From: Paroedura picta
Taxonomy: Eukaryota; Chordata; Lepidosauria; Squamata; Gekkonidae
Assembly: GCF_049243985.1 (NCBI RefSeq)
Contig: NC_135377.1
Span: 60,212,145 to 60,276,144, forward strand
Length of the DNA stretch: 64,000 nt
Reading direction: 5' to 3'
Shown: piece after piece, positions 22,901 through 40,485 of the stretch
Layout of the letters: each line of letters starts with the position of its first letter
Position numbering within the stretch: the stretch's first letter is position 1
Made by a program: the position numbers and the translations under genes
Notes under the pieces: model-generated
Told to the model about the DNA's origin: nothing
Databases searched by the model: none
The model's input: only the letters and a program-made list of their open reading frames with translations

Positions 22901-25861
22901 ATGTCTGCCTACAACAAAATTTCTAAGAACACTCTGTCCTTTGACTGGCAAGGAAATAATTACTCAAGTAATGTTTATGAATTTTCCCCCACTTCTTAAA
23001 TCAAGGGGTAAGGATGCTGACACTTCAAAAGAGGTTAATACTTATTAAGTTTCAATTGTCTTACCCCAATGATTTTAAAGTGCAACTAATCAAATTCCCG
23101 TGTATTTAAAGTGCAATTAATCAAATTCCCCTGTAGTGCTCCAAAAGGCAACTTTTCAGATTACCTTTAACACGTGGTTTCTAAAGAGACGAGCCTTATC
23201 AGTTATTCATGTCTTACTAAAATCCTGTCATGGACTGGCTTGGCAGTATTTAGAAATTTCATCCGGCAGTCAGATTGTTAAACAGGGTCATCCTAGCAAA
23301 CATCTCTCGCCTGTACTTAAATATCTCACTGGCTTCATAGCTAGTGGTGCTGCCTGTTTAATTATTATATTTAGTTTCACCACTGCTTCGATGTAATATA
23401 ATGGGGTTTATTTACATCTTGGAACGTATTTTTGTTTTCTGACACCTTGTGGTAATCAAAATAGACAGCTTTAAATGCCTTTTAATGTGTCAGTTAATTG
23501 TTTTTGTTTTATGAATTTTACAAAATGTTCTGACGTTACACCTAGGTTACAAAAGAAGCTCATTAAAATACTGCCCAAGTGGAGCTGCACATTATGGACA
23601 GTCATTCCCCCTTTCCCCCCTACTGCAACCATTTTGTCCCCTAGTGTTGAGTCCTGTGGGTCCATGGACTCCCTAAAACATAATGGATGCTGAAGTAAGA
23701 AGGGGGAATGACTGGAAATACCTCCTGTCCCCCTCTTCATGTGCATAAATTACCTTAAGAAATGGAAAGGAGCCACGGAATGCAGCCCCTAACTGTCATT
23801 TTATTTGTGCTGTAGCCTTACTGATACCAGATAATGGGAAGGAAATACCCCATTCACTTATTATTATTATCATCATCATCATCATCATCCTTTAATTTAT
23901 ATCCTGCCTCCCCCCGGAAGCTCGAGGCAGGTTCTTAATGACAGTACTAGCACTACAGTTTTCCCTGGAGATATTACCAAGACTATTTATAATGCATCTA
24001 CATCTCTGATTGGAACTTTAACCAATGAATAGATAATGAAAGTCATACTATGTAATGTCAGCATTACTGAACTGATCCACACTATAGCGTCTTCCTATTT
24101 ATTATTTGATACACGTACCAAACTAGGCTACTGCCAGCCTCCAGGCAGTTGCTGGAGATCTCCCACTATTATAACTGATCTCCAATTGGTAGAGATCAGT
24201 CTCCTGGTATTTCCTAAGCCAGATCTGGCAGCTCTAAACTAGGCACAATAATTCAACTTTTAGCATTCATCTACTTTAAAATAAAGCCATGCTTTTCTAG
24301 TAAATGAATCCTCTTTTCCGTTCAGTGTTTTTCAAACTGTGTTCCAAGCTTTCCAAACACATCAGAGGACATTCAATGAGAAGCTCCCCCATAGCAGGTC
24401 AATTAAAAACCACCACCGAGTAGCTTGAAAATCACTACCAATTTTTCCATGTAATATGCTGCTGCACGGGAATTTTAGATGTGCTGCTGGATGCTACTTC
24501 AGTTTTACTCATGAGGCCCAAGAGGCCTACCATGGAAAATGGCTGCAATTCTTAAAACATGCCCAGAATGTTCTATAGCAATGCAGGGCTGCCACAGCAC
24601 CCAAGGAAAAGACTCAACTGTTACAGTGTTATGGAAAGTTAGAAAACCTAGTCTACAAAAAGTTCAAAGAAAATAAGAGGTCATTAAAAGCAATAATAAC
24701 CATACAAGCTCAAAAGCCATCAATTAGACACCAATATGCAGCTTGCTGGGGGGTAAAATGGTAATGACTGGAGAAGGGAATGGCAAACCACCCTGTATTG
24801 AGTCTGCCATGAAAACGCTAGAGGGCATCACCCCAAGGGTCAGACATGACTCGGTGCTTGCACAGGGGATACCTTTACCTTTATGTCATGCCATGAAATT
24901 TGCCTTGTTTTACTTACTTTCTTGTATAACCTTCTACTAGTGAAATTGTTTTAATCTATTAGGAAAGCTGATTCTGGCACATAAGAAAAATATGAACACA
25001 AGTTAGAAGAACTTGTATCTGAAGTGTGCATGCACACAAAAGCTTATACTCAGAATAAAGCTTTGTGGGTCTTAAAAGGTGCCACTGGACTAAAAATTTG
25101 TTCTGCTGCTTCAGACTAACCTGGCTACCCTCCTGAACAAGTTAGAAGATTATTCGATCCGAAAAATTAATGCATTATGTCAGCAGCATCAGTCAAGGCT
25201 GTTAAGGCTGTTATACTATTTGTTTTATTGCACTTTATCTCAATGTATAAGGCTAATTGAAATCACACTAACAATTTACAAAGTTTAGATTTCCTTTTTG
25301 CCAATATGCTCAAAGTAGCTTTTCTAGCTTCCACTAGGATAAAAGAACTTATATAAACTTGATTAAATCCTACACTCTGGATACATAAGATAAATATATT
25401 ATTTTTTCAGTAAGAATTTGCATAATTTACTCTACACAGACTACTGTGGCTAATGGCTAAATAAGTTAAAACTGAATTACCTTATGTTTCTGGAAGTCCT
25501 TGCGCATAAAGAAAGCATCTTGGGCCTGAAGTATTGTCCAACTCTTATCTCAAAAATATAACAATAGAATCTTCTTATGAATGTATACAGAAGAACTAAC
25601 AAGAAACCTACCTTTATGATTCTGAGCTGGATTTACACAGTATTTGAAAGTATATTAGTCAAACAACATTAAAACTGGTTATATATCAATATCAAAAGAG
25701 CAATGTACCTTTTCAGCAATACTATACAAAACTTCATCCATTTTCATACAAGTCGGATCCCAGTCATGCCCAAAACGATTAACGACTACACGGTCTTCTT
25801 CTGAAAGAATGGCCTGGTCCACCTGCCAGCCATTGTGTAAATGAGGAAGCATATACGACAT
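19943..25861 (-). CDS. TXNL4A: TXNL4A (DIM1, U5 snRNP 15 kDa protein), complete coding sequence
   Basis: A thioredoxin-fold component of the U5 and U4/U6.U5 snRNP, needed for pre-mRNA splicing in the nucleus. Coding exons on the minus strand are 25861-25709 (MSYMLPHLHNGWQVD..., 51 codons), 21311-21208 (VKNFAVIYLVDITEVPDFNK...MFFFR) and 20114-19943 (NKHIMIDLGTGNNNKINW...KDYSTKYRY, stop TAA at 19945-19943). All boundaries are GT-AG with phases 0 and 2. The total is 142 residues, the usual length, and almost every residue agrees with the human protein as I recall it. One difference stands out: codon 28 (25778-25780) reads Asn where I expect Ile in VVVIRF. The first coding exon has an acceptor at 25882-25883, so a 5' non-coding exon lies upstream, probably in the CpG island near 27.4-28.2 kb. 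A minus-strand AATAAA is at 19809-19804. The 4.4-kb intron 1 contains a truncated Sauria SINE and other repeats. Confidence 0.96.
20770..20823 (+). CDS. candidate further HSBP1L1 exon (low confidence)
   Basis: Eighteen codons (PPGVKEADIKKIARKQLE) lie between an acceptor ending gctttag and a strong donor gtaagt, in the phase (0) required after HSBP1L1 exon 3. If the donor is not used the frame stays open to TAA at 20881-20883. The peptide is charged and helix-prone, but I do not recognise it from HSBP1L1 of other species. It lies on the opposite strand inside the second coding intron of TXNL4A, so its use would make the two genes overlap. It may be a chance exon. Confidence 0.3.
21978..24737. 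other. TXNL4A intron 1, repeat-poor part
   Basis: There is a pyrimidine-rich run near 22010-22090, a partial duplication of about 36 bp at 23070-23132 (GTGCAACTAATCAAATTCCC), and a (TTA/TCA)n microsatellite at 23862-23888 joined to an L2-like minus end. A MITE fragment lies at 24123-24242. No exon was seen. Confidence 0.45.
24123..24242. mobile_element. GGTTGCCAG-type MITE, short copy
   Basis: It reads GCTACTGCCAGCCTCCAGGC at the left and GATCTGGCAGCTCT at the right. The internal part is deleted relative to longer copies. Confidence 0.5.
24738..24885 (+). mobile_element. 5'-truncated Sauria-type SINE
   Basis: The 3' half only, from GCAGCTTGCTGGGGGGTAAA to GGGGATACCTTTACCTTT. It lies within TXNL4A intron 1, antisense to the gene. 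Confidence 0.75.
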
Positions 25862-26031
25862 TTTCAAAACTTATGTAAGACCTGTAAAAGGACAGAAAGT
25901 GCAGGAATTCATAACTGGGATAATTTTTAACAAATATCAAGGCAAGATTTCATTAAATTTGTATTTTATTCACATAAATAACTGCATTATGCTTGTACTA
26001 GTAATCAAGCCCACTGTAATTAAAATACAGC

Positions 26032-26370
26032 GGGCACTAGGCAAGGGAGCCCCCGGCAGTCGCGCGCAGCCGGCGGTCCGCAAAGATGACTTCGTTAAGG
26101 ACCCGCACCACCGCATTCTGTACCAACTGTAATTTCCGGGTCAAGGACATGGGTAAGCCCACGTAGAGCAAGTTACAGAAGTCTAACCTGGAAGTGACCG
26201 TTGCATGGATCACTGTGGCTAGGTGTTCTGGAGACAGGTAGGACACTAGTAGCCGGGCCTGGCATAGATTATAAAATGCTGTCTGGGCTACCTTGGTGAT
26301 CTAAGCCTCCATGGATTACGAGGCATTGATGATGACCCCCAAATTCCTGGCCTCGGGTGCAGATGTCAGT
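26032..26370 (-). mobile_element. L2-like LINE reverse-transcriptase fragment
   Basis: The minus strand encodes a frame with VIHATVTSRLDFCNLLYVGL and LQLVQNA, the conserved post-palm region of L2/CR1-type reverse transcriptases. It lies in the 5' intron of TXNL4A. Confidence 0.75.
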
Positions 26371-27379
26371 TCCTGTTCTTCCCCCTTTATGATTGAGTAC
26401 CAGATCTTTCTTTTATCACTACACCCATAAATCACATGTCAAGTGTTATTAATACTATTTATGATTGTGAAGAAATAGAAATTTAACTTTTAGCCGTGTA
26501 ATATAATTTATTGTGGCTAATGTTTCATGCCCCCCCAAATGTTTGTTTTCAGTTGCCACAAGGCACTGCTTTCAGATTTACATACAAAGATGCTGCTACT
26601 TATACCATACTATTATAAAACCTTCCGGAATAAGGATGCAGAACAATACAAACAGATGACTTAACACGGCACTGTGTGTGACATGTCAGCTGTCAGGCAT
26701 CACATTAAGTGGACGTGAAGCCCATATGCATTCACACCTTGCTTGTTGTCTGGTTTACACAGGTACCTCACTTCTTCCTCCCTTTTCACAGGAAGCCTTA
26801 AAATTAACCACAATTACCTGAGTTGCATTAATGCAGCCACTTAACTGGAACCGCCCTGTTCCTCCAATGGGATTCTAAACCTGGATTAAACCCTGTTTTA
26901 GAGTGCTTGGGGGCAGGGAGGCAGCTAATTTAACATATAAAGCTAGTTCTAAAACAACATTTTTTTTATCACACTCTGAATGAGAATACAAGAAAGCCCA
27001 GCAACAAGCCAAATTCATGCAGATTTAGGAATGAAGGGTCAAAGCTGAAGATCGCCTGCCTATCACAGCTTCCAAACTTGAAGGCCTTTCCTCCAGGGCA
27101 CCGGCTGTGATCAGAAGACTGAGCTACATATAAAAAAACCCTGGTTTGAATGACACCCATTCAAGCTGCCTGTTGTGATTCCTAGAGTGGAAACAGGTGG
27201 CCAGAACTGACAGAACGTGTTTGCTAGCAAAGCGAGTGAGCAGAAATAAAAGAAACGCGACACGCCTCGCCCTTGCAGTAAGTCAACTTGACTGAGCAGC
27301 ATATAGGGATGATCATCACGTGTGGACTATTCTTTCCTGGCATTACAAACTTTCGGCACGCGCTCCCTCGCCCATGCTT

Positions 27380-28260
27380 ATCGAACGCTCGACTTTCATG
27401 GCTAGTCCAGTTTCCTGAGACCGAAGCCTGATTGCACCGGGCACAAGGGGGCCAGCAAGCGCGGGAGCAAAGGCCAAGGCGTTGAAGCCAGACCCAAGCC
27501 AACCCGTTGCTCCCTGCAGCTTCCGACGTCCCCTCCCTTCCTCGGCCGCCCTCGACAAGGACCCCATTTCCCTCCCTGGCACCGCCGCATTGTTTCCGAC
27601 CAGCCCAGGCTTTCTAGGTAATTCTCCTCCTCGCCCCCTAATAATATTCCCGGGTCTTACCAAAGGTAGACCAACGCACGTTACAACAGTCCTCAAAGAC
27701 CCACCAGCACGCGGGCGCGCGCGACCAAAGAAAACTGACTATGGCGGGCGGCCTTGAAAAAACAGCCCACACTTATGGCGCATAGTGACGTCACGGGAGG
27801 AAGTGAAACTCATTTGACCGTCGCGAGTAAGGGCATTTCCGGGAAGATCGAGTTCCCGGGCGGAGAGCGAAACGAGCGTTAGGAGTACGAATGCCCTACG
27901 TCAGAATGAGGACTGGTCCATTATTGAAAAAGGAAGGGGGGGCTAGGTGGCGGTAGAGCTGCTGAGGGGGCTGTCTATGAAGTCCAGAATAACGTTGTGA
28001 AGAAGCCGGGCGGTCGCGAGGTACTTTAGTCGACTGCCCCGGTCTCTTCCCCCCCCCCCCTTTATATAGCAGCGTCTCTTGTTGCGGCGTCTTCCAATCT
28101 GCACGGCTACAGGGAGAGGACGGTTGATTAACCTGGCCCGATTGTCACGGCTGTCATCTCTGCCTCCAGGCTCAACCACCTCACCTGTGAGAAACTGAAA
28201 GCGCCCCAACGGCTCCCTCCACGAGGGAGAACATTTCGTGGAAGTAGCACGCATGCGCAG
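27380..28260. promoter_or_regulatory. CpG-rich promoter region of TXNL4A, possibly bidirectional
   Basis: This is a GC-rich, CpG-rich block about 1.5 kb upstream of the acceptor of TXNL4A's first coding exon. It holds a perfect CRE palindrome TGACGTCA at 27786-27793, ETS-type sites (CGGGAGGAAGTG just after it, ATTTCCGGGAA near 27836) and a YY1-like ATGGCGGG near 27740. These are typical of housekeeping promoters. The dehydrogenase copy A starts 3.1 kb to the right on the plus strand and has an upstream non-coding exon, so a shared start region is possible but unproven. Confidence 0.6.
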
Positions 28261-28319
28261 GAAGACATGTTTTTATACATACACAGAATCGATGTGGACT
28301 CCTGATCATGTCTAGAGGG

Positions 28320-28482
28320 GGATTTTTTTCTTTCTACACATTTCTCTCGTTCTCTTCTTTCCTCTCCTTCATTTTTCTTTCTCTCTTTCTCTCCCCATCT
28401 TCCTTTTTCCTTTTTCTCTCTTCTTTTCCTGCCTTCCTTCCTTTCACTCCCTCCCTCATTCATTCATTCATTTTTTTAAAAA
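28320..28482. repeat. polypyrimidine tract
   Basis: About 160 bases of nearly pure C/T on the plus strand (CTTTCTCTCTTT-like, ending (ATTC)n). It lies next to the TXNL4A CpG island. Confidence 0.85.
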
Positions 28483-29104
28483 CATGTATGGACTAACCAA
28501 ATGACACATAATTGCAGAAGAAGAAGAAGAAATTGACAGAATCAAAAGCATAATTGGATTGACCGTACAAAAACTTAAAAGATGCCAGCAGACAGATTTG
28601 GATGGCAAACCTTGGTTCATGAGTAGGAAACAACAGAACCCAACAATAAAAATGTGTATAAAATAGATTTCTTGCTGTTTTTGGACTACTTCAAGATAGC
28701 CTTTGAATGAATAAAAGTGGGGAGGGAACATAATAACAGAGCTTGTTAGCTGCTCAAGAAAGAGGGTGAACAAAAATGGCTTTGTTAATTACAATTACAT
28801 TTTTTTCAGTGATCCATCTATGATGTCAATATTTGTTTTGAGTATAGTTCTCCCCATTGCCAAAGCTCCATCAGGTAACTAAAGCAGTACCTGGACTCCA
28901 GAGCCTTAGCAAAACCGATCTTGTCAACTGAAACCTTTAGTCATTTCCTGCTTCATCCTGAGCCCCACAAGCTCACCCCCAAACTGGGATGCCTGCAACC
29001 CTTCAGGAAGGTGCTCACAGGCAGGTCTGCAGGTGAGGCGGGTCTCACCTCGACCAGTGAGCAGTTTTTAAATTATCCATATATGCTTAGCAACATGTGG
29101 CTTA

Positions 29105-29408
29105 GGGATGCCAGCCTCCTGGCAGGAGCTGGGGATTCCCTCGAATTACAGAATTCCCTCCACACTACAGTTCCTTTGGCAAAAAAGGATGATTTGGAGG
29201 GTGGACTCTATGTGACCCCCATTTGCAGATAGCTTAATCTATGGGTCGGGACCACACAGACACTAAACATTTTTTTCAGCAAATATCTATTAGAAGGTAG
29301 ACTCTATGACATTAGACCTGAATGAAGTCTCCCCTCCCCAAATACTGCCCTCCACAGGCTCCAGCCCTATATCTCCAGGAATTTTCCATCCTGGAGTTGG
29401 CAGCCCTA
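29105..29408. mobile_element. GGTTGCCAG-type MITE
   Basis: It starts GGATGCCAGCCTCCTGGCAG and ends CATCCTGGAGTTGGCAGCCCT. The middle appears to be composed of two copies or an insertion. Confidence 0.55.
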
Positions 29409-29596
29409 TAGGGAGAGAAGGAAAAGCATATCTTAAAAAATTCCCAAACAAGACTCTGGTTTACAGAACTGCAGTATTATTACTACAAATTGTGAGTAAA
29501 GACTGAGCAAATAAGGTTACTGTTGGAAATATTTTGTTTATATAGTAGGCATTTAAATGATTTTGTTAAGAGAATGCTGGACATTAATATCAAATA

Positions 29597-29892
29597 AGGT
29601 AAAGGTATTCCCCTGTGCAAACACCGGGTCATGTCTGACCCTTGGGGTGACGCCCTCTAGCGTTTTCTTGGCAGATCAATACGGGGTGGTTTGCCAGTGC
29701 CTTCCCCAGTCATTACCGTTTTACCACCACCACCACCCCCCCAGCAATCTGGGTACTCATTTTACTGACCTCAGAAGGCTGGAAGGCTGAGTCAACCTTG
29801 AGCCAGCTGCTGGGACTGAATTCCCAGCCTCATGGTCAGAGCTTCAGACAGTATGTTGACTGCTTTACCACTCTGTGCCACAAGAAGCTTTG
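29597..29892 (-). mobile_element. Sauria-type SINE, full length
   Basis: A minus-strand copy running from GGTAAAGGTATTCCCCTGTG to CTGTGCCACAAGAAGCTT, with a (CCA)n expansion inside near 29724. Confidence 0.75.
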
Positions 29893-30252
29893 TAATATCA
29901 GATAGAGATACACACAGCAGTTAATTCTGTCAGATTTATTTTCATTTTCCAGAGGGATAGGCTTTAGCAAAAACACAGGAATGTTTTTTAATTCCCAAAG
30001 GACAAATGGCACCACCCAGGCTAAGTCGGTCACTTTAAATTCTATCTGGTTTCAGTGGAAAAAGCATAGACCTAATGCTGACCTGATGGACTAAATTGAA
30101 CTTAGATTTTGATTCAGTTCCTGGAAAGTTAAACAGCTTAAAAAGTAACTTGATACATTCCAATGTTCAAAGTTCAGCACTCACCTATTTTCTTTTGAGG
30201 GACTCATTTTGTTCAATAGCTCTTCAACACATTTGGTGATCTCAGGTAAATT

Positions 30253-30280
30253 GTCAGTATTTTCTCTGGAAAATACTGAC
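30253..30280. repeat. short perfect hairpin
   Basis: Twelve-base arms GTCAGTATTTTC / GAAAATACTGAC flank a TCTG loop. It is too short to assign a role. Confidence 0.7.
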
Positions 30281-30283
30281 TCT

Positions 30284-30600
30284 GTTGTGGGTGTTCCAGG
30301 CTGTGTGGCCGTGGTCTGGTAGTTTTAGTCCCTGACGTTTTGCCAAGAACTGTGGCTGGCACCTTCAGAGGTAGGACACAGCAAGATGGGAATCTCTCTG
30401 TGCCAAAGTGTGGAGCATGTGAACAGTTGTGGGATATTTTATTTGTGCATCATGTTCCTATCTGGGAGTCTCCAAGGGGGTGGGCTGTAGCTAGGCAATG
30501 CTTTCCCTGTGTCTGGGTGAAGTTCATTAGCAATTAGGAAGCATTTTCCTGTGCGTGGGTGAAAGCCTTTGGGCAGTTAACTTTCTCTTGAAATTGCCAG
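30284..30600 (+). repeat. dispersed repeat of unknown class
   Basis: The head GTTGTGGGTGTTCCAGGCTG and GTGGCCGTGGTCTGGTAG, followed by CTGTGGCTGGCACCTTCAGA, resembles a repeat common in sauropsid genomes. I cannot assign its class from this copy alone. Confidence 0.4.
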
Positions 30601-31403
30601 TTTAGAATCTAGATGATTAGCAGGAATGATAACAGATATCAGCTTTACTTTGTGCTGTTCTACAAGTCAAGGACATGCTTTGGGTTTGAAAAAGCTGCTT
30701 TAGAGGAGAGACAGTTGGATACAAACAGCGTTTCCATTGCTGTTATTGGGGAGGGGTCCTCAATCACTCTAAAAGCTATGCTTTAGGTTGATCCTGTATT
30801 GAACAGGGGGTTGAACTAGATGGCCTATGTGATCCTATGGTGAGGATTCTGGGAACGCATGGACAAACGTCATTAGGAATGGGAGGCTGCAGTAAGGAGG
30901 CCAGTTGGGTGTGACTGAATGAACCAGCTGGTGGTGCCCAACCCTCCATCTTAGACCAGCCTTTTTCAGTCTTTTGACTGTGGTAGTACCATTCAAATAT
31001 TGTTAAAGCTTCGAGATTTCAGGAAGTGGTCAGCTGGCCTCACCTCCCTGACGCGCTCCCCACCCCATAAATGAGAGGATCCTTAGCTGGCAAATGTTTA
31101 AATGGCTGGGGTGCCTCCCTTTCCTACTCTCTCCAGTCCCATCATTGTCCACTTCAGAAGGGGGCTAGTCATCCTGTCCCAATGAGGATACTTTTTTTAT
31201 TTTAAAAAATTAAGACCTTTTTCTTTCTTCTTTGCTGGAAACAGCAAACGGCTGTCACCAACCGCCATTTTGAAAAACCCCATGCTGCAGTACCATTGAG
31301 GAGCTTTCGTGATACTGTATGGTAACACAGTCCTGTGGCTGGAAAACTCTCCTTTAGTCTGCTGTTTTAAAAAAAAGCTGTCTTTCATTTTTCACGGCAG
31401 ATC

Positions 31404-36995
<5,592 letters not shown>

Positions 36996-37436
36996 ACATG
37001 TGCAGGGAGATGGGACAGAACAATAAGCACTCAACAATAAGCTGTGTCAACAATTTGAGTATCAGCTGCCCTTAAACTGTGTCAGTTCTAGATTGAAGAT
37101 ATTGAAGAATCATTTTGTAGTTTCTGTATGTTCTTTTCTTTGTGCCAGATACTCCTTGCGATAATCAGAATTTAAACACTATGTTACCTCCAGAACTCCT
37201 TACATTACCTACGGCCTATGCAGCCATAGGTGTAGGCAGATTCCATTGTGGATGACACCAGGAGATCAAGAAGAGAATAAAGGGCCATTCAGTTCAAGAA
37301 GTAAAAACCATCTCAGGATGAAACAGGCAGGTCCCCATGAAACACTCTCATCCCCCTTCACTGAGGAACTGTCTTCTGTCTTCCTTACCTGACTTCATGG
37401 ATCTCCCTTCCTCTGCACTCAATGAGTGTCCCAAAT

Positions 37437-37493
37437 CAGGGGTAGTCAATGTAGTCCATGAACATCTGGAGGATCACAGGTTGACTACCCCTG
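37437..37493. mobile_element. CAGGGGTAGTC-type MITE, internally deleted
   Basis: The ends CAGGGGTAGTCAA and TTGACTACCCCTG enclose only about 57 bp. The flanking 8-mers tcccaaat and ctccaaat agree at 6 of 8 positions. Confidence 0.7.
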
Positions 37494-37649
37494 CTCCAAA
37501 TAACGCAGACTAGGCTGCCCAGGGCTCATTTCCACACACGTTGGATAATGCATTTTCAAAGTTCTTTTGCTGCTGGATTTTCCCATGCTAAACAGGAAAA
37601 TCTACTTCTAAGGTGCATTGAAAGTGCATTATCCAATGAGTGAGGAATG

Positions 37650-37815
37650 GGCCCTGATCTCATCAGATGGTGGAGACTAAGCACAGTCGGCCATGGCCGG
37701 TATTTGGAAGGGAGACCACCAGGGAAGTCCAGGGTAGTGATACAGAGGCAGGCAGTGGCAAATCTCTTGCCTTGAAAACCACACAGGATTGTCAGAAGTA
37801 AGTTGTAATTTACCC
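37650..37815 (+). repeat. 5S-rRNA-derived SINE
   Basis: CCTGATCTCATCAGATGGTG, GACTAAGCACAGTCGGCCAT and ATTTGGAAGGGAGACCACCA correspond in order to the internal promoter and 3' half of 5S rRNA. They are followed by a non-5S tail (GCAGGCAGTGGCAAATCTCT ... GTCAGAAGTAAGTTG). Confidence 0.75.
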
Positions 37816-37989
37816 CCCTCCCCAAAGTAAACAAATGAAGGTCTCAATCAGCAGAGTACTTTTATCACCTACCCACTGAGCATTCCTCTGAAAGAAACTC
37901 AACAACTCATTCCTGCATCTGGAGGGAAAGGAAACGAATTTTGGGTATAAACTAATCCCCCCCCCCTTTCAGCTCAGCATTTAGTCTGT

Positions 37990-38130
37990 CTCAGCTGTTA
38001 GACTGGGATCTGAAAGACCCAGGTTCAAATCCCCATTCTGCCATGGAAGATTGGCCAGTCTACTTCACAAGAGTGTTGTGAGGAAAGAACAATAAGAGCT
38101 GCTTGGGGACCTCCTGGTAGGAATAAGCAA
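37990..38130 (+). repeat. tRNA-like SINE fragment
   Basis: GACCCAGGTTCAAATCCCCA is a good box B. The A box is poor, and there is no cloverleaf I would call a gene. Confidence 0.45.
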
Positions 38131-40212
38131 ATAAATAGATATACTCAAACTTGTTATTGTTTTTGAATGGTTGCACTGCTGCCAACATAATTTGTGACCT
38201 AACTGATGTCAGGTATACATCAACATGCATGTTTTTCTCGTTGGGTGAACCTCATGAAAGTTAACTTGACTGGGATTTCAAAGTATTTGTTTTTAAAAAG
38301 GATTTCAAATTAATGGATGACTTCCAGGCATTATTAAAACTACAGACTTGAAAATATACCTGTGGATTTACTGAAATTCTATCACAATGTGGCAAAATTT
38401 GGGGCGTATCAGTCTCATCCGTTAATGGTAACACATTCGCTGTCATGTTCATTTAATAACTTGTAATGCTTATGAAGAAGATTCAAGTTAGATAACATAC
38501 CAGAGAATGCCCTCAGGCTCTATTGCCTGAAACTTATTTTGCATACAGGAAACAAGTGGGAAAGTGCCAGGAATAAGAGGTGCAATTCCCTTTTAAAAAA
38601 CAATCTAAAAAATACTGCAAAAGGAAAAGTACTGAGACACATTTATCATTTCTTTCCCAACTAATTGTACTAAGAATTTTTGAATACTTTGACATACTAC
38701 TGGATCTATGGCTGCACCTGAGAAACCAGCCTGTAGCAATAGGTAAATTTACCTATCTGTTAGATTTACCTTTCATGATTTGATAGCTGACAAAGTGTGA
38801 TGAAAGCTTGTGTGTGACACATGAAAGCTTGTACCTTGAATAAAACTTTGCAAGGTCTTAAAGGTGCCACTGGACTACCCACCTGAATTCACCTTTCACG
38901 AGTTCCACTTTGTTGTTCTTTACAACTCTGGCTTGCTCAGGAACCATCACCCATAACTGAGGTATTTCAACCTATAAAACCCTCAGGCCTTTTCCACAAT
39001 TGTTATTTGCCAGTGCACTCTCGCCACATTGACTTCTGGATGCTGACCCCAATTTGGCGCCTGGCATTCTACATTTGTGGGTCTCCCCAGTGCCATCCAG
39101 GAGTCCATTCACAGCTTCCATTTTACACTTCTGTCCTGGCTCCTACATTGCCTCTTTTTAAAAAAGTCTGAGCATGTGCAATAATGTAATGGCATAACCC
39201 CCCTTTTTCTTGTGTCTTGGTCTCATCACCAACCTCCCTCTCTCCGACCTTCCTCCCCCTTGGGAAAAGTTCCCAAGTGCTCCTCTTTTCCATATGCTGT
39301 GTGGCTCATTCCCCCCACACACACACACACACACGCACCGCTTTCTCGGGAGTAATGCAAATTTAAAGACAGCTTGGGAAAAATGGTGACTTCTTGCACC
39401 TTTGTTTTAAGATTGATAAGGCAAGCATCCTATGTTGTCAATTCCCTCCCCTACATTTAAAAAAAAGGAAATCCAGTCATTACTTTAGGATGCTCCTATG
39501 TTGTAAAACAAAGAAGATTCTCTTTTTTTGTACTTGGGGAAAGTCACTAAAGACTGCTGGATGAAATTAACATTTGTAGCCTCCCTGCCTGAAACTGACC
39601 ACAGCTATATTTCCTTTCATGAAATTGACAAAATGTTCTGTCCATTGGAACTGTTTTAATGCAATCTTGTTCAAAATCTTTTTAAAAATACAGCAGGGAG
39701 TGGAGGAAGGTGGACAGAGACACAGCGTTGGTCGGATCTCAAGCATCATCATTTTGACATGGGAAAGTGGAGGAAGTCACTGTGACTTTTAAGCTTCCAC
39801 TTTAGGTTACTGTAAATTTCCTCAGTTTTCTCAGGATTCTCTGCACCTGAATCAGATTTCAGTGTGAAAGTAATGACATTCTGCAGAGTGTTATGGGTGC
39901 TGCTATGAATTTTTTAGCCACTGTGGAAAAACCCTCAGTAGCTTTGATGATTTTCGTATTTATTATTTAGTAGTATTTGAACAGCCATCAATGTACATAG
40001 GCCTTCATAGAGTAAAAGAAAAAGCTATATCCCTGCCTCAAGGAACATACAGTCTAAATTTCAATAGGACAGGAGAAATTAGAGAGAGGCAAAGATCATA
40101 TCCATGAACACTGATAGCCATTTAGGATACTTTTAGTACAGGATTAGGAATATTGTCATTTGTCATTTGGCTCTAACCTACCTCAGAAACCACTTTTGCC
40201 CTTATGTCCTTA
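38131..40212. other. gene-free stretch
   Basis: A dispersed 3' tail (AAACTTTGCAAGGTCTTAAA, GGTGCCACTGGACTACC) lies near 38838-38880 and (AC)n near 39320. No exon was recognised. Confidence 0.4.
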
Positions 40213-40436
40213 CTGGAATTGCAGCTCTGGGTTGGGAAATACCTGGAGACTTTGGGGATGGAGCTGGGAGTAGGTGGGGTCTGGGGCAGGGATGGGCCTC
40301 AATGGAGTATAATGCTATGGAGTCCACCCTCCAAAGCAGCCAATTTTCTCTAGAGGAACTGATCTCTGTCACCAGGAAGGGAACTGTAAAACCAGGGATT
40401 CCCCGGTCCCACCTAGGCACTGGCATCCCTATGCCC
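40213..40436. mobile_element. GGTTGCCAG-type MITE
   Basis: It starts ATTGCAGCTCTGGGTTGGGA and ends CCCACCTAGGCACTGGCATC, with the CTCCAAAGCAGCC core shared with the copies near 13.7 kb. Confidence 0.6.
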
Positions 40437-40485
40437 TACAATGATCTTAAATATCAACACAGGGTTAAACTTGTTGTTTTTGTTG

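Larger units (their letters stand above)
28483..31400. other. intergenic or 5' intron of dehydrogenase copy A
   Basis: It contains a (GAA)n run near 28516, a MITE (29105-29408), a Sauria-type SINE, an unclassified repeat near 30290, a CR1 tail near 30775-30835 and a hAT-like end near 30957 (CAGCCTTTTTCAGTCTTTTG). No exon of copy A was recognised before 31401. Confidence 0.45.

Noticed and set aside
37650-37815. A functional 5S rRNA gene
   Set aside because: The 5' third of 5S is missing, the sequence is diverged, and it runs into a SINE-type tail.
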